Assembly (NCBI RefSeq): GCF_001905725.1
Contig: NZ_LIWB01000015.1
Coordinates: 175,294 to 217,477, forward strand
Origin: Streptomyces sp. CB02400
GTDB lineage: Bacteria; Actinomycetota; Actinomycetes; Streptomycetales; Streptomycetaceae
DNA length: 42,184 nucleotides
Direction of reading: 5' to 3'
Translations under genes and position numbers: made by a program
Part shown: in pieces, positions 24,884 to 33,203 of the stretch
Position numbering within the stretch: position 1 is the stretch's first letter
Layout: each line of letters begins with the position of its first letter
Notes under the pieces: model-generated
Database searches by the model: none
What the model was told of the DNA's origin: nothing
Seen by the model: only the letters and a program-made list of their open reading frames with translations

Positions 24884-25839
24884 ACCGCGCGCACCTCCTC
24901 CGCCAGCGTCAGCGCCTCCCGCGCCATCCGCGCGGCCGCGTCGACGTCGGTCATCATCAGCGGTACGGCCCGGCAGCGGATCCCGGCCGCCTCGACCCGC
25001 TCCACACAGCCCGCGTCGACCGTGTCGACCAGCCAGCCGTCCAGCAGGCCCGAGCCGTAGTGCTCGGCCACCGCCGGGGCCGTGGACTCCACGCCGACCG
25101 CCGCCAGCACCTTGTCGGCCATGCCGCGCACGGGCGCGTCCCCGACGATCGGCGACAGGCCGACCACCGGCACGCCCGCGTCGGCGATCGCCTCCCGGAT
25201 GCCGGGGACGGCGAGGATGGTGCCGACGGAGACCACGGGGTTGGACGGCGGGAAGAGGATCACGTCGGCCTCGGCGATCGCCTCCAGGACGCCCGGCGCC
25301 GGCTTCGCCTGCTCCGCGCCGACCGGCACGACCGCCTCGGCGGGGACGGAGGCGCGCAGACGTACCCAGTACTCCTGGAAGTGGACCGCCTTGCGCTCTC
25401 CGTCCAGCTCGACGGCCACGTGCGTCTCCACGCGGTCATCGGTCATGGGGATGAGGCGTACGCCGGGCTGCCAGCGGTCGCAGAGCGCCTCGGTCACCGC
25501 GCTGAGCGGGAACCCTGCGCCGAGCATCTGCGTCCGCACGATGTGCGTGGCGAAGTCCCGGTCGCCGAGCCCGAACCACTCCGGGCCGACGCCGTACGCC
25601 GCGAGCTCCTCCTTGAGGTGGAAGGTCTCGTCGGTCCGCCCCCAGCCCTGCTCCTCGTTGATGCCGCCGCCGAGCGTGTACATCACCGTGTCGAGGTCCG
25701 GGCAGACCTTCAGCCCGAAGAGGTGAATGTCGTCCCCGGTGTTGCCGATGACCGTGATGTCCGCGTCCGGCACGGCCCGCTTCAGACCGCGCAGGAAACG
25801 GGCACCGCCGATGCCGCCTGCCAGAACCACAATGCGCAT
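24880..25839 (-). CDS. fbiA: 2-phospho-L-lactate / phosphoenolpyruvyl transferase (CofD, FbiA)
   Basis: Joins the lactyl- or enolpyruvyl-phosphate moiety from a guanylyl-diphosphate intermediate to the deazaflavin FO, giving F420-0 or dehydro-F420-0. The 319-residue protein opens with the CofD signature VVLAGGIGGARFLRGL and has IGNTGDD, LGDRDFATH, VILFPPSNPVVSVGTIL and GLSPIVG, the usual substrate-binding loops. The start ATG at 25839 follows AAGGATGG. It runs into fbiB with a 4-base overlap. Whether phospholactate or phosphoenolpyruvate is the donor cannot be read here; the mycobacterial enzyme uses the enolpyruvyl form. FO synthase and FbiD are not in this window. Confidence 0.95.
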   Translation of the reverse strand: MRIVVLAGGIGGARFLRGLKRAVPDADITVIGNTGDDIHLFGLKVCPDLDTVMYTLGGGINEEQGWGRTDETFHLKEELAAYGVGPEWFGLGDRDFATHIVRTQMLGAGFPLSAVTEALCDRWQPGVRLIPMTDDRVETHVAVELDGERKAVHFQEYWVRLRASVPAEAVVPVGAEQAKPAPGVLEAIAEADVILFPPSNPVVSVGTILAVPGIREAIADAGVPVVGLSPIVGDAPVRGMADKVLAAVGVESTAPAVAEHYGSGLLDGWLVDTVDAGCVERVEAAGIRCRAVPLMMTDVDAAARMAREALTLAEEVRAV

Positions 25840-25872
25840 GGGGCCATCCTTGCAGGCGGCTACGACATCGCG

Positions 25873-26379
25873 TCAGGCAGTTACCGAGCCGGGTACGGTG
25901 CGGGCCTCGCAGTGGGGTGCGGTGTGCATGGGCATCTCGGTCAGGCCCGGGTAGTAGATGTGCAGGCTGACCGCGGGTTCGAGGGCGTCGTTGACGACCT
26001 CGTGCACATAGCCGGGCGCGAAGACGCGCTGCGCGCCGGCCGTCAACGCGCGCGTGCCGCGCTCCGTGCGCTCGGTCAGGGTGCCGTCCAGGATGGTGAG
26101 CACGCCGGAGGAGCGGCCGTGGTCGTGCAGCCCGCTGCCCTGGCCGGGCACCCAGGACAGCAGCCACACCTCGTAGCCGGGGCCGGTGCGCAGCCGGTGG
26201 TACCAGCGGCTGCCGGCGTCGTACTCGACGAGGTGCTCCCACTGGGAGCGGTCGGCGGCGATGGAGCGGGCCAGGCCGGCGAACTCGGCGACGGTGGCCG
26301 GGTGCTCGCGCGGGGGCTGGAGCAGGTGCGGGACTTCGAGGATGTCGCCGGCGATCTGGAGGTCGCTGTCGCTGTTCAT
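25873..26379 (-). CDS. Cysteine dioxygenase family protein
   Basis: Cupin enzyme that oxidises cysteine to cysteine sulfinate with non-haem Fe(II) and O2. The 168-residue protein has the first metal motif GLHDHGRSSGVLTILDG (two His) and the second in APGYVHEVVN (third His), the three-His facial set of this family. Length fits bacterial type I enzymes; the mammalian Cys-Tyr crosslink is not evident, and the relative 3-mercaptopropionate dioxygenase cannot be excluded. The start ATG at 26379 has AAGGAA about 12 bases upstream, a rather long spacing. It is preceded by a 157-base leader and a candidate Cys-rich leader peptide (26536-26628). It is divergent from whiB and sits 33 bases upstream of fbiA, so read-through into the F420 genes is possible. 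Confidence 0.9.
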   Translation of the reverse strand: MNSDSDLQIAGDILEVPHLLQPPREHPATVAEFAGLARSIAADRSQWEHLVEYDAGSRWYHRLRTGPGYEVWLLSWVPGQGSGLHDHGRSSGVLTILDGTLTERTERGTRALTAGAQRVFAPGYVHEVVNDALEPAVSLHIYYPGLTEMPMHTAPHCEARTVPGSVTA

Positions 26380-26535
26380 GGATGCGGAGGTTCCTTGGCG
26401 GAGAAGCGGTGGGGGTGCGGGTGTCGCGACGCGTCACGCCCGGGTCGCGGGCGGCGGCGGCGAGAGGTGCCCCGGTGGGAGCGAAGGAAACAGCGGCCGA
26501 GTCGGTGACTCAGCGGTGGCTGGAGCGCGTGGGGC

Positions 26536-26628
26536 TCAACAGCCGGAACAGAGACGGCTACAGCGAGCGCGGGCAGCACCGAGGAACCCGACGGAGCGGG
26601 TCGAGGTGAGTGCCGGATTCGCGAGCAT
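26536..26628 (-). CDS. Candidate Cys-rich leader peptide upstream of cysteine dioxygenase
   Basis: A 30-codon ORF starting ATG and ending ...ARCSRLCSGC-stop: three cysteines in the last eight residues, each using TGT, the rarer Cys codon in such a genome. It lies 157 bases before the dioxygenase start on the same strand. A TTGACA / TGTCCT promoter would put transcription start at or beside its ATG, making it leaderless. Cys-codon leader peptides that regulate sulfur genes are known in actinobacteria. An overlapping frame (GTG at 26650) also contains a Cys-Cys pair (PLRRVPRCCPRSL), so the frame actually translated is not settled. Confidence 0.45.
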   Translation of the reverse strand: MLANPALTSTRSVGFLGAARARCSRLCSGC

Positions 26629-26635
26629 GCCCACT

Positions 26636-26664
26636 AGGACAGCGGTTCACTCCTCCACTGTCAA
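26636..26664 (-). promoter_or_regulatory. Candidate promoter for the cysteine dioxygenase leader
   Basis: The -35 box TTGACA (26659-26664) is a perfect consensus. With a 17-base spacer the -10 is TGTCCT (26636-26641), which matches only at its ends. Seven bases then separate it from the ATG at 26628. Confidence 0.45.
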
Positions 26665-26994
26665 CTCGGCGCCCGGTATGTGGGACATGGTTCACCTCAT
26701 CCGGTTCATCTCGCAGGCGAAAGGTTTGCTCAATCGCCTCCCGGGACACATGGTGCCCACGGCCGGGCGCCCCGCACGCCGTTGCGATCCCGTGATCCGA
26801 CTGTGATCCGGTTCGCTTCGGCGCGGGTGCCGCAACGGGATCGATGTCCTGGGCGTCTCTCCCGTAGAGGCTCTGTGTGGGGCCGGAAGGCCTCACGGGT
26901 CCCGTACGTGTGTCAAGGTTTAGGACGATTTGAACACTTTCCGCTCGGCCTTGGTTCCGCAGAGTGAATAAGGGGCTCAATAGCAGATCTCGGC

Positions 26995-27024
26995 TTGACT
27001 CGCCCGGAGCAGCACACTTGTAAT
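26995..27024 (+). promoter_or_regulatory. Candidate whiB promoter
   Basis: TTGACT (26995-27000) and TGTAAT (27019-27024) are separated by 18 bases and lie about 75-100 bases before the whiB ATG. whiB in S. coelicolor is known to be developmentally controlled from more than one promoter; only this one is clear here. Confidence 0.5.
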
Positions 27025-27097
27025 TTCACTCGTGTCGTTCAGCCGGAATCGGTAACGGCTGGATCACGGGGACGCGAAAGACAGACGAGGGGCGCAC

Positions 27098-27361
27098 ATG
27101 ACCGAGCTGGTGCAGCAACTGCTGGTCGACGACGCGGACGAGGAGCTCGGCTGGCAGGAGCGCGCGCTGTGCGCCCAGACCGACCCCGAGTCCTTCTTCC
27201 CCGAGAAGGGCGGCTCGACCCGGGAAGCCAAGAAGGTCTGCCTCGCGTGCGAGGTCCGCTCCGAGTGCCTCGAATACGCCCTCGCCAACGACGAGCGCTT
27301 CGGCATCTGGGGCGGCCTGTCCGAGCGGGAGCGCCGCCGGCTGAAGAAGGCCGCCGTCTGA
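27098..27361 (+). CDS. whiB: Sporulation regulator WhiB
   Basis: An 87-residue founder-type Wbl protein. It binds a [4Fe-4S] cluster through Cys25, Cys48, Cys51 and Cys57 (C-x22-C-x2-C-x5-C) and carries the family G-I/V-W-G-G turn (FGIWGG, residues 68-73), then a basic C-terminus RERRRLKK that contacts DNA. In Streptomyces WhiB acts with WhiA to stop aerial growth and start sporulation septation. The sequence from MTELVQQLLVDD onward matches my memory of S. coelicolor WhiB closely. The start ATG has GAGGGG about 6 bases upstream. It stands alone with its own promoter between F420 genes and a glycosyltransferase. Confidence 0.97.
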   Translation: MTELVQQLLVDDADEELGWQERALCAQTDPESFFPEKGGSTREAKKVCLACEVRSECLEYALANDERFGIWGGLSERERRRLKKAAV

Positions 27362-27618
27362 CGAACCGGCACATCACCGCCGTACGCGCAGCACGCACGC
27401 CACTTCGTACATACGTCACTCAAGGCCCGTCGCGGGTGGGTTGTCCACAGGCGGCGGGCTTCTCTGCCCGCCCGTCGCCCGACCACCGCCCCTCATCGAG
27501 ACGCTCCGCGCCGCCCCGTTCAATCTGCCGATAGTGTGGTCGCTCGTCCGAGACGCCCCGCTGCCCCCATCGGGCACAGGCGTTCCCCACAGACCACCGA
27601 ACCGGGGCCCGTACCTCG

Positions 27619-30600
27619 ATGTCCGTGCACAGCCACACGGCAGCCCGGCAAGACCTCGCTGCCTCACCTGAGTTCCCGCGTCACGTGGTGACCGCGGTCC
27701 TCGTCTCCCACGACGGCGCCCGCTGGCTGCCCGACGCGCTCGCCGGGCTGCTCGGCCAGGAGCGCCCCGTCCAGTTCGCCATGGGCGCCGACACCGGCAG
27801 CGCGGACGACTCCGCCCGGCTGGTCACCGAGGCCCTCGGCGACGACCACGTGCTGCACCTCGCCCGGCGCACCGGCTTCGGCCAGGCGGTCGAGGAGTGC
27901 AACCGCAGCGCCCCGCACCTCACGCCGGACGACCTGCCGTACCTGAAGCGGCCGAGCGGCTGGGACCCGGTCACCCGCAGCTGGCGCGACGACGCCTACG
28001 ACCTGCCGGAACTCCCGCACGGGGAGCCGGTGCAGTGGCTGTGGCTGCTGCACGACGACTGCGCGCCCGAACCCGACGCGCTGGCCCAGATGCTGCGCGT
28101 CGTGGAGAACGAGTACGAGCTCGGCCGTGACGACGTGGCCGTCGTCGGCCCCAAGCTCCGCGGCTGGTACGACCGCAGGCAGCTCCTCGAGGTCGGCGTC
28201 TCCATCGCCAACTCCGGCCGCCGCTGGACCGGCCTGGACCGCCGCGAACAGGACCAGGGCCAGCACGACCACGTACGGCCCGTGCTGTCGGTGTCCACCG
28301 CCGGCATGCTGGTCCGCCGTGACGTCTTCGACCGGCTCGGCGGATTCGACCGGCACCTGCCCCTCATGCGCGACGACGTCGACCTGTGCTGGCGCGCCCA
28401 CTCCGCGGGACACCGGGTCCTGATCGCGCCCGACGCGGTCGTCCGGCACGCCGAGGCCGCCTCCCGCGAGCGCCGCACCGTCGACTGCGTGGGCCGCACC
28501 TCCGCCTCCCCCCACAAGGTGGACAAGGCGGGCGCCGTCTACACCCTGCTCGTCAACGCCCGCACGGCCGCCCTGCCCTGGGTGCTGCTGCGCGTCGTCC
28601 TCGGCACCCTGCTCCGCACCCTCGCCTACCTCGTCGGCAAGGCCCCCGGACAGGCCGTCGACGAGATCCGCGGCCTCATGGGCACCCTGCTGCGGCCCGA
28701 ACGGGTCCTCGCCGGACGGCGCCACCGCGGCAGCCCGCAGACCGACAAGGGCGAGATGCGGCCGCTGTTCCCGCCGCCCGGCGCGACCGTCCGCGTCACC
28801 GTGGAACAGGTCGCGAGCAGCCTCGTCGGCCGCTCCGACCCCGAAGCCGCCTCCGGCGCGGGACGCCACGGCAGCGCCATCGAGTCCGGACCCGGCGGCG
28901 ACGACGCCGACTTCCTGGAGGTCGAGCAGTTCGCCCGCCTCAAGCGCATCGCCCGCAAGCCGGGACCGGTGCTCTTCCTGGTGCTGCTGCTCGTCTCCCT
29001 GGCGGCCTGCCGCCAGCTCCTCGGCGGCGGCGCGCTCGCGGGCGGCGCCCTGCTCCCCGCGCCCGCCGGCGCCGGTGAGCTGTGGGCCCGTTACACCGAC
29101 GCCTGGCACGCCGTGGGCGCCGGCGGCACCGGATCCGCACCGCCCTACCTGGCGATCGTCGCGGCCTTCGCCTCCCTCCTGCTCGGCTCCACCGGCCTCG
29201 CCGTCACGATCCTCCTGGTCTGCTCGGTACCGCTGGCCGGCCTCACCGCGTACTTCGCCTCCCGCCCGCTCGTCGAGTCCCGGCTGCTGCGCGCGTGGGC
29301 GGCCGTCGCCTACGCCTTCCTGCCCGCCGCGACCGGCGCCCTGGCCGGCGGCCGCATCGGCACCGCCGTACTCGCCGTACTGCTGCCGCTGATCGCCCGC
29401 GCGGGCATCGCCGCGAGCGGCCTCACCAACCCGGAGGGCACCCGCGGCAGTTGGCGCGCCACCTGGACGTACGCCCTGCTGCTGACGATCGCCACGGCGT
29501 TCACCCCGATCGTGTGGCCCATCGCCCTGGTCCTCGGCGTCGGCGTACTGGCCCTGCGCAGGACCGAGATCCCGGCCTACGGACTGCGCTTCCTGGCCCA
29601 GCTCGGCATCCCCCTGCTGGTCCTCGCCCCGTGGTCGCTCTCCCTCCTCCCGTTCGGCTTCTTCCGGGAAGCGGGCCTGGAGCACGGCCCCTCCGCCGCC
29701 TCCGCCCTCGACCTGCTCGGCGCGAGCCCGGGCGGTCCCGGCACCGTCGGCGGCCTGCTGCTCATCGGTCTGGTGCTCGCCGCACTCGCGGCCCTGCTCC
29801 GCTCCGAGCGCCGGACGGCGATCCTCACCGCGTGGGCGGCGGCTCTGGTGGGCCTCGTCTTCGCGGTCCTGTCCAACAACTCCACCTGGGCGGGCCCCGC
29901 GACCCTCGTCTACGGCATCGCCGTCCTGGCCGCCGCCACGCTCGGCGCCGACGGGGCACGCGCGCGTGTCGCCGAGCAGAGCTTCGGCTGGCGCCAGCCG
30001 GTCGCCGCGCTGATCGCCCTCGCCTGCGCGATCGGCCCGCTGGTCGCCGTCGCCGGCTGGATGATCCGCGGCGCCGACGGACCGGTCGAGCGGCGCGACC
30101 CCGTCCAGGTGCCCGCGTTCGTCGCCGAGGAGAGCGGCACCCGCGACCAGGCCCGCACCCTCGTCATCGACAGCGACTCCACCGCCCGGGTCGGCTACGT
30201 CCTGGTCCGCGGCTCCGGCGCCCGCATGGGCGACGCGGAGATCGCGGCGGCGGACGGCGAGAACACCGGGCTCGACAAGGTCGTCGCCAACCTCGTCGCC
30301 GGCTCCGGCGCCGACCAGGCCGACCAGCTCGGCGGCTTCGCCGTCCGCTACGTCCTCGTCCACCCGGGCGCACCGCGCGAGGTCACCCGCGTCCTGGACG
30401 CCACCCCCGGCCTGTCCCGGCTCAGCCAGCAGGCGGGCGGCGCGTTGTGGCGGGTGGACCGGCAGGTCGCCCGCGCGAGCATCGTCCCCGCCAAGGACGG
30501 CAAGGACGGCAAGGGCGGCAAGGACGGTGACGACGAGCCCGTGCCCGTCGCCGCCGGACCGGTCGAGATCCACACCAAGATCCCGGACGGTGCCGAGGGC

Positions 30601-31308
30601 CGCGTCCTGCGCCTCGCCGACACCGCCGCCGAAGGCTGGACCGCCACCCTGGACGGCAAGCCGCTGACCCGTACGACGGTCGACGGCTGGGCCCAGGGCT
30701 TCGAACTCCCCGCCTCCGGCGGCACGCTGGACGTCACCTACGACGACCCGATCACCCACACCGCCTGGCTGTGGGCGCAGGGCCTGCTCGCCGTCGTCCT
30801 CGTCGTCATGGCCCTGCCCGGCCGCCGCCGCGACATCGACGACGACCTGCCCGAGGAACCGGCCGTCCCCGCCGAGGCGATGGCCGGCGAGGGCCGCCGC
30901 GCCCGCCGCCTGCGCGCCCAGGCCGAGGCGGAGGCGGAGGCCGCGGCGGAGTCCGCCACCGGAGAACCGGGCGTCGACGAGGACTTCCCCGCCCCGCCCG
31001 AGCAGCCCCCCGCCCCCGTCCCGCAACAGCCCGACCACGGCGACTGGGACACGGCGGCGCAGTACCCGGACGCCTACCCGGACGAGCAGCAGTACCAGCA
31101 GTACCCGGTGGACGCCTACGGCGGGACCTACCAGGCGGAGGCATATCCCCAGGGCGGCGAGTACGACCCGTACGCCTACGGCACCCAGCAGGCGCCGTAC
31201 GACCAGACCTACACCCAGGGCTACGACCAGAACTACACACAGGGCTACGACACGTCGTACGACCCCCACGGCACGGGCAGTGAGCGTCCCGACGGGAGCC
31301 AGCAGTGA
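27619..31308 (+). CDS. Very large membrane glycosyltransferase, GT2 domain plus polytopic region
   Basis: A 1229-residue protein. Residues about 20-300 form a GT2 catalytic domain: VTAVLVSHDGARWLP, LHDDCAPEPDAL at the DxD-like site, STAGMLVRRDVFDRLGGFD, and the base motif RDDVDLCWRAHSAGH. After a helix near 320 there is a polytopic block of roughly ten helices (about 455-830), a soluble extracytoplasmic-like domain (about 840-1045), one more helix (WAQGLLAVVLVVMAL), then a cytoplasmic tail. The tail is rich in Ala/Glu and then Tyr/Gln, with repeats such as YTQGYDQNYTQGYD. The start ATG has no strong ribosome binding site; GATAGTGT upstream (about 27532) may be a -10. Its stop overlaps the next gene in GTGA. 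It likely exports or extends a glycan; substrate unknown. Confidence 0.9.
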   Translation: MSVHSHTAARQDLAASPEFPRHVVTAVLVSHDGARWLPDALAGLLGQERPVQFAMGADTGSADDSARLVTEALGDDHVLHLARRTGFGQAVEECNRSAPHLTPDDLPYLKRPSGWDPVTRSWRDDAYDLPELPHGEPVQWLWLLHDDCAPEPDALAQMLRVVENEYELGRDDVAVVGPKLRGWYDRRQLLEVGVSIANSGRRWTGLDRREQDQGQHDHVRPVLSVSTAGMLVRRDVFDRLGGFDRHLPLMRDDVDLCWRAHSAGHRVLIAPDAVVRHAEAASRERRTVDCVGRTSASPHKVDKAGAVYTLLVNARTAALPWVLLRVVLGTLLRTLAYLVGKAPGQAVDEIRGLMGTLLRPERVLAGRRHRGSPQTDKGEMRPLFPPPGATVRVTVEQVASSLVGRSDPEAASGAGRHGSAIESGPGGDDADFLEVEQFARLKRIARKPGPVLFLVLLLVSLAACRQLLGGGALAGGALLPAPAGAGELWARYTDAWHAVGAGGTGSAPPYLAIVAAFASLLLGSTGLAVTILLVCSVPLAGLTAYFASRPLVESRLLRAWAAVAYAFLPAATGALAGGRIGTAVLAVLLPLIARAGIAASGLTNPEGTRGSWRATWTYALLLTIATAFTPIVWPIALVLGVGVLALRRTEIPAYGLRFLAQLGIPLLVLAPWSLSLLPFGFFREAGLEHGPSAASALDLLGASPGGPGTVGGLLLIGLVLAALAALLRSERRTAILTAWAAALVGLVFAVLSNNSTWAGPATLVYGIAVLAAATLGADGARARVAEQSFGWRQPVAALIALACAIGPLVAVAGWMIRGADGPVERRDPVQVPAFVAEESGTRDQARTLVIDSDSTARVGYVLVRGSGARMGDAEIAAADGENTGLDKVVANLVAGSGADQADQLGGFAVRYVLVHPGAPREVTRVLDATPGLSRLSQQAGGALWRVDRQVARASIVPAKDGKDGKGGKDGDDEPVPVAAGPVEIHTKIPDGAEGRVLRLADTAAEGWTATLDGKPLTRTTVDGWAQGFELPASGGTLDVTYDDPITHTAWLWAQGLLAVVLVVMALPGRRRDIDDDLPEEPAVPAEAMAGEGRRARRLRAQAEAEAEAAAESATGEPGVDEDFPAPPEQPPAPVPQQPDHGDWDTAAQYPDAYPDEQQYQQYPVDAYGGTYQAEAYPQGGEYDPYAYGTQQAPYDQTYTQGYDQNYTQGYDTSYDPHGTGSERPDGSQQ

Positions 31309-32819
31309 ACCGCACCACCCTGTCCCTGATCGCGGGCGTGACCGCGCTCGCCGCCGTCACCGGCTTCGCCGCGGTGTCCTCACCGGACGCCGAGGCCACG
31401 GACGGGACGGCGGAGGCGGCGGCCCACCTCCCCGTGGAACGCACGAGCCTGGTGTGCCCCCCGCCCAGCTCCTCCGACCTGGCCGAGACGACGTACACGT
31501 CCTTCACCCCGGTCACGAAGGGCACGGAGAAGGGGGGCGGGGCCGAACTCCAGGCGGCCACGGAGCGGAAGCAGGACGAGTCGAAGCCCGAGGGCGACTC
31601 CGAGGACGACAAGGACGCCAAGTCCGAGAAGCCCGTACTGGAGCCCGGGGACCCCGGCAAGCCGGTCACCGGGGAGACGACCGGCGGCGAGTCCCCGGCC
31701 CTCCTCGGCACAGCCGAGGGCCGCTTCGCGCCGGGCTGGACCGTGCAGGAGACGACCACGGTCACCGCGGGCACGGGCCGGGGCATGCACGGCGTCACCT
31801 GCACGGCCCCGGACACGGAGTTCTGGTTCCCCGGCGCCGGCACCGACGCCGACCGCACCGACTACGTCCATCTGACCAACCCCGACGACTCGGCGGCGGT
31901 CGTGGACATCGAGCTCTACGGCAAGGACGGCGCCCTCGAGACGACGGTGGGGGAGGGCATCACGGTCCAGCCGCACTCCGCCGAGCCGGTCCTGCTCTCG
32001 ACGCTCACCGACGAGAAGCAGACCGATGTGACCGTGCACGTGGTGGTCCGCAGCGGCCGGGTCGGCGCCGCCGTACAGGCCCTGGACGACAAGCTGGGCG
32101 GCGACTGGCTGCCCGCGTCGACCGACCCGTCCGGCAGCCTGGTCCTGCCCGGCATCCCGAAGGACGCCACCGCCGTACGCCTGGTCGCCTTCACCCCCGG
32201 TGACGCCGACGTCGACCTGAAGGTGCGCCTCGCCTCCCCCTCCGGCCTGATCACCCCGGCCGGCCACGACACCCTCCACGTGAAGGGCGGCATGACGGCG
32301 GCCGTCGACCTGGAGGACATCACGCGCGGCGAGGCGGGCTCCCTGGTCCTGACGGCGGCGGACGGTTCCGTCCCGGTCGTGGCGGCGGTGCGGGTGCTGC
32401 GCGGCAAGGGCGACAACCAGGAGTCGGCCTTCATCCCGGCGGCGCGACCGGTCGGCACGCGTGCGACGTCCGTGGGCAACACGGCCAAGGACACGACACT
32501 CTCGGTGACGGCTCCCGAGGGCACGGCGAAGATCAAGGTCACGGCCTCGGCGGGCACCGAGGGCGGTACGGAGGCCTCGAAGACGTACACGATCAAGTCG
32601 GGCACGACGCAGAACATCGAGGCACCGGTGCCGGCCGGGGTGAAGGGCACCTACGCCCTCACGGTGGAACCCCAGTCGGACACACCGGTCTACGCGTCCC
32701 GGACACTGACCACAACGAAGAACGACGTCCCGTTCTTCACGGTCCAGTCCCTCCCGGACGACCGGGGAACGGTCTCGGTACCCCAGTCGAACGAGGACCT
32801 GTCAATCCTGCAGAACTAA
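31305..32819 (+). CDS. Secreted DUF5719 family protein
   Basis: A 504-residue protein with an N-terminal signal peptide (MNRTTLSLIAGVTALAAVTGFA, cleavage near AEA). A charged, low-complexity Glu/Lys/Asp-rich stretch follows (about residues 85-125), then repeated beta-rich segments (EFWFPGAGTDADRTDYVHLTNP, DVTVHVVVRSGRVGAAVQ). The GTG start lies within the stop of the glycosyltransferase gene (GTGA overlap) and has GGGAG 7 bases upstream, so the two are translationally coupled and probably act together at the envelope. I recognise the family as DUF5719, which has no known function. It ends just before a repeat-filled gap. Confidence 0.88.
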   Translation: MNRTTLSLIAGVTALAAVTGFAAVSSPDAEATDGTAEAAAHLPVERTSLVCPPPSSSDLAETTYTSFTPVTKGTEKGGGAELQAATERKQDESKPEGDSEDDKDAKSEKPVLEPGDPGKPVTGETTGGESPALLGTAEGRFAPGWTVQETTTVTAGTGRGMHGVTCTAPDTEFWFPGAGTDADRTDYVHLTNPDDSAAVVDIELYGKDGALETTVGEGITVQPHSAEPVLLSTLTDEKQTDVTVHVVVRSGRVGAAVQALDDKLGGDWLPASTDPSGSLVLPGIPKDATAVRLVAFTPGDADVDLKVRLASPSGLITPAGHDTLHVKGGMTAAVDLEDITRGEAGSLVLTAADGSVPVVAAVRVLRGKGDNQESAFIPAARPVGTRATSVGNTAKDTTLSVTAPEGTAKIKVTASAGTEGGTEASKTYTIKSGTTQNIEAPVPAGVKGTYALTVEPQSDTPVYASRTLTTTKNDVPFFTVQSLPDDRGTVSVPQSNEDLSILQN

Positions 32820-32838
32820 CCACAAACCGCGCCCACCG

Positions 32839-33170
32839 CAGGCAGTCGTACCGCGCCGCCCTCCGCTCCCGCGGGCAGCCGCATGCTGCTGTTCCCGCGG
32901 GCAGCCGCATGCCTTCGTCCTCCGCGGGCGGTCGTGCCTCCCCCAGTGCCCTAAGGGCCTGGAAGGTACCCCCAGGGCGGCACGGTTGGGCGCGACGGCA
33001 CCCCGCAGGCGCCGGGCTGCGCAACCCACCCCCGGCCCACACCAACGCGGGGCACCCCGCAAGCGCCGGGCTGCGCAACCCACCCCCGGCCCGCACCAAC
33101 GCGGGGCACCCCGCAAGCGCCGGGCCACGCAACCCCACCCCCCGGCTCACCTCAACGCGGGGCACCCATA
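32839..33170. repeat. Dispersed repeat R2, copy 2, with three tandem 54-56 base units
   Basis: In the 384-base gap between convergent genes. CCGCGGGCAGCCGCATGC units lie at about 32870-32912, then an R2 core whose hairpin loop is interrupted (see 32939-32975). Three head-to-tail units follow: 32999-33052, 33053-33106 and 33107-33162. Each begins CACCCCGC, contains GCGCCGGGC and ends CAACGCGGGG. Units 1 and 2 differ at only about two positions; unit 3 is two bases longer and more diverged. No gene is seen. Confidence 0.85.
32939..32975. repeat. Short element inserted inside the R2 hairpin
   Basis: In R2 copies 1 and 3 the two hairpin arms are separated by TGGG. Here they are separated by 37 bases bounded by CCCCCAG at both ends (direct repeat), with an internal GCCC-TAA-GGGC hairpin and GGTACCCCCAG. 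I recall similar CCCCCAGTGCC...GGTACCCCCAG sequences as recurrent in Streptomyces. Confidence 0.6.
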
Positions 33171-33203
33171 AGGCGCCGCCCACCCCGGCACCCGCACACG
33201 ACG

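Larger units (their letters stand above)
26380..27097. other. Long divergent control region between cysteine dioxygenase and whiB
   Basis: This 718-base gap holds, from left to right, a hairpin GAGTC-ACC-GACTC (on the minus strand near 26505-26517), the candidate Cys leader peptide and its promoter, a gap without clear features (26700-26990), and the whiB promoter. Base composition at 26910-27060 is less GC-rich than the surroundings, as expected for promoters. I cannot place whiB activator sites with confidence. Confidence 0.5.

Noticed and set aside
26651..26692. A 13-codon ORF (MSHIPGAELTVEE) with a fair ribosome binding site upstream of the cysteine leader
   Set aside because: It overlaps the TTGACA promoter, has no Cys codons and would lie upstream of the inferred transcription start. 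Nothing supports translation.
26558..26980. A 140-codon open frame on the minus strand across the whiB upstream region
   Set aside because: It spans promoters on both strands and shows no family resemblance. Only its last 30 codons (from GTG 26650, with a Cys-Cys pair) were kept as an alternative leader frame.
27664..31269. A 1201-codon open frame antisense to the large glycosyltransferase
   Set aside because: Long antisense frames arise from third-position GC bias. The plus-strand protein has clear GT2 motifs and membrane helices; the antisense one has none.
32999..33162. CRISPR array (regular repeats of about 54 bases)
   Set aside because: The units are directly abutting with no unique spacers, and no cas genes are nearby. 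This is a tandem intergenic repeat.
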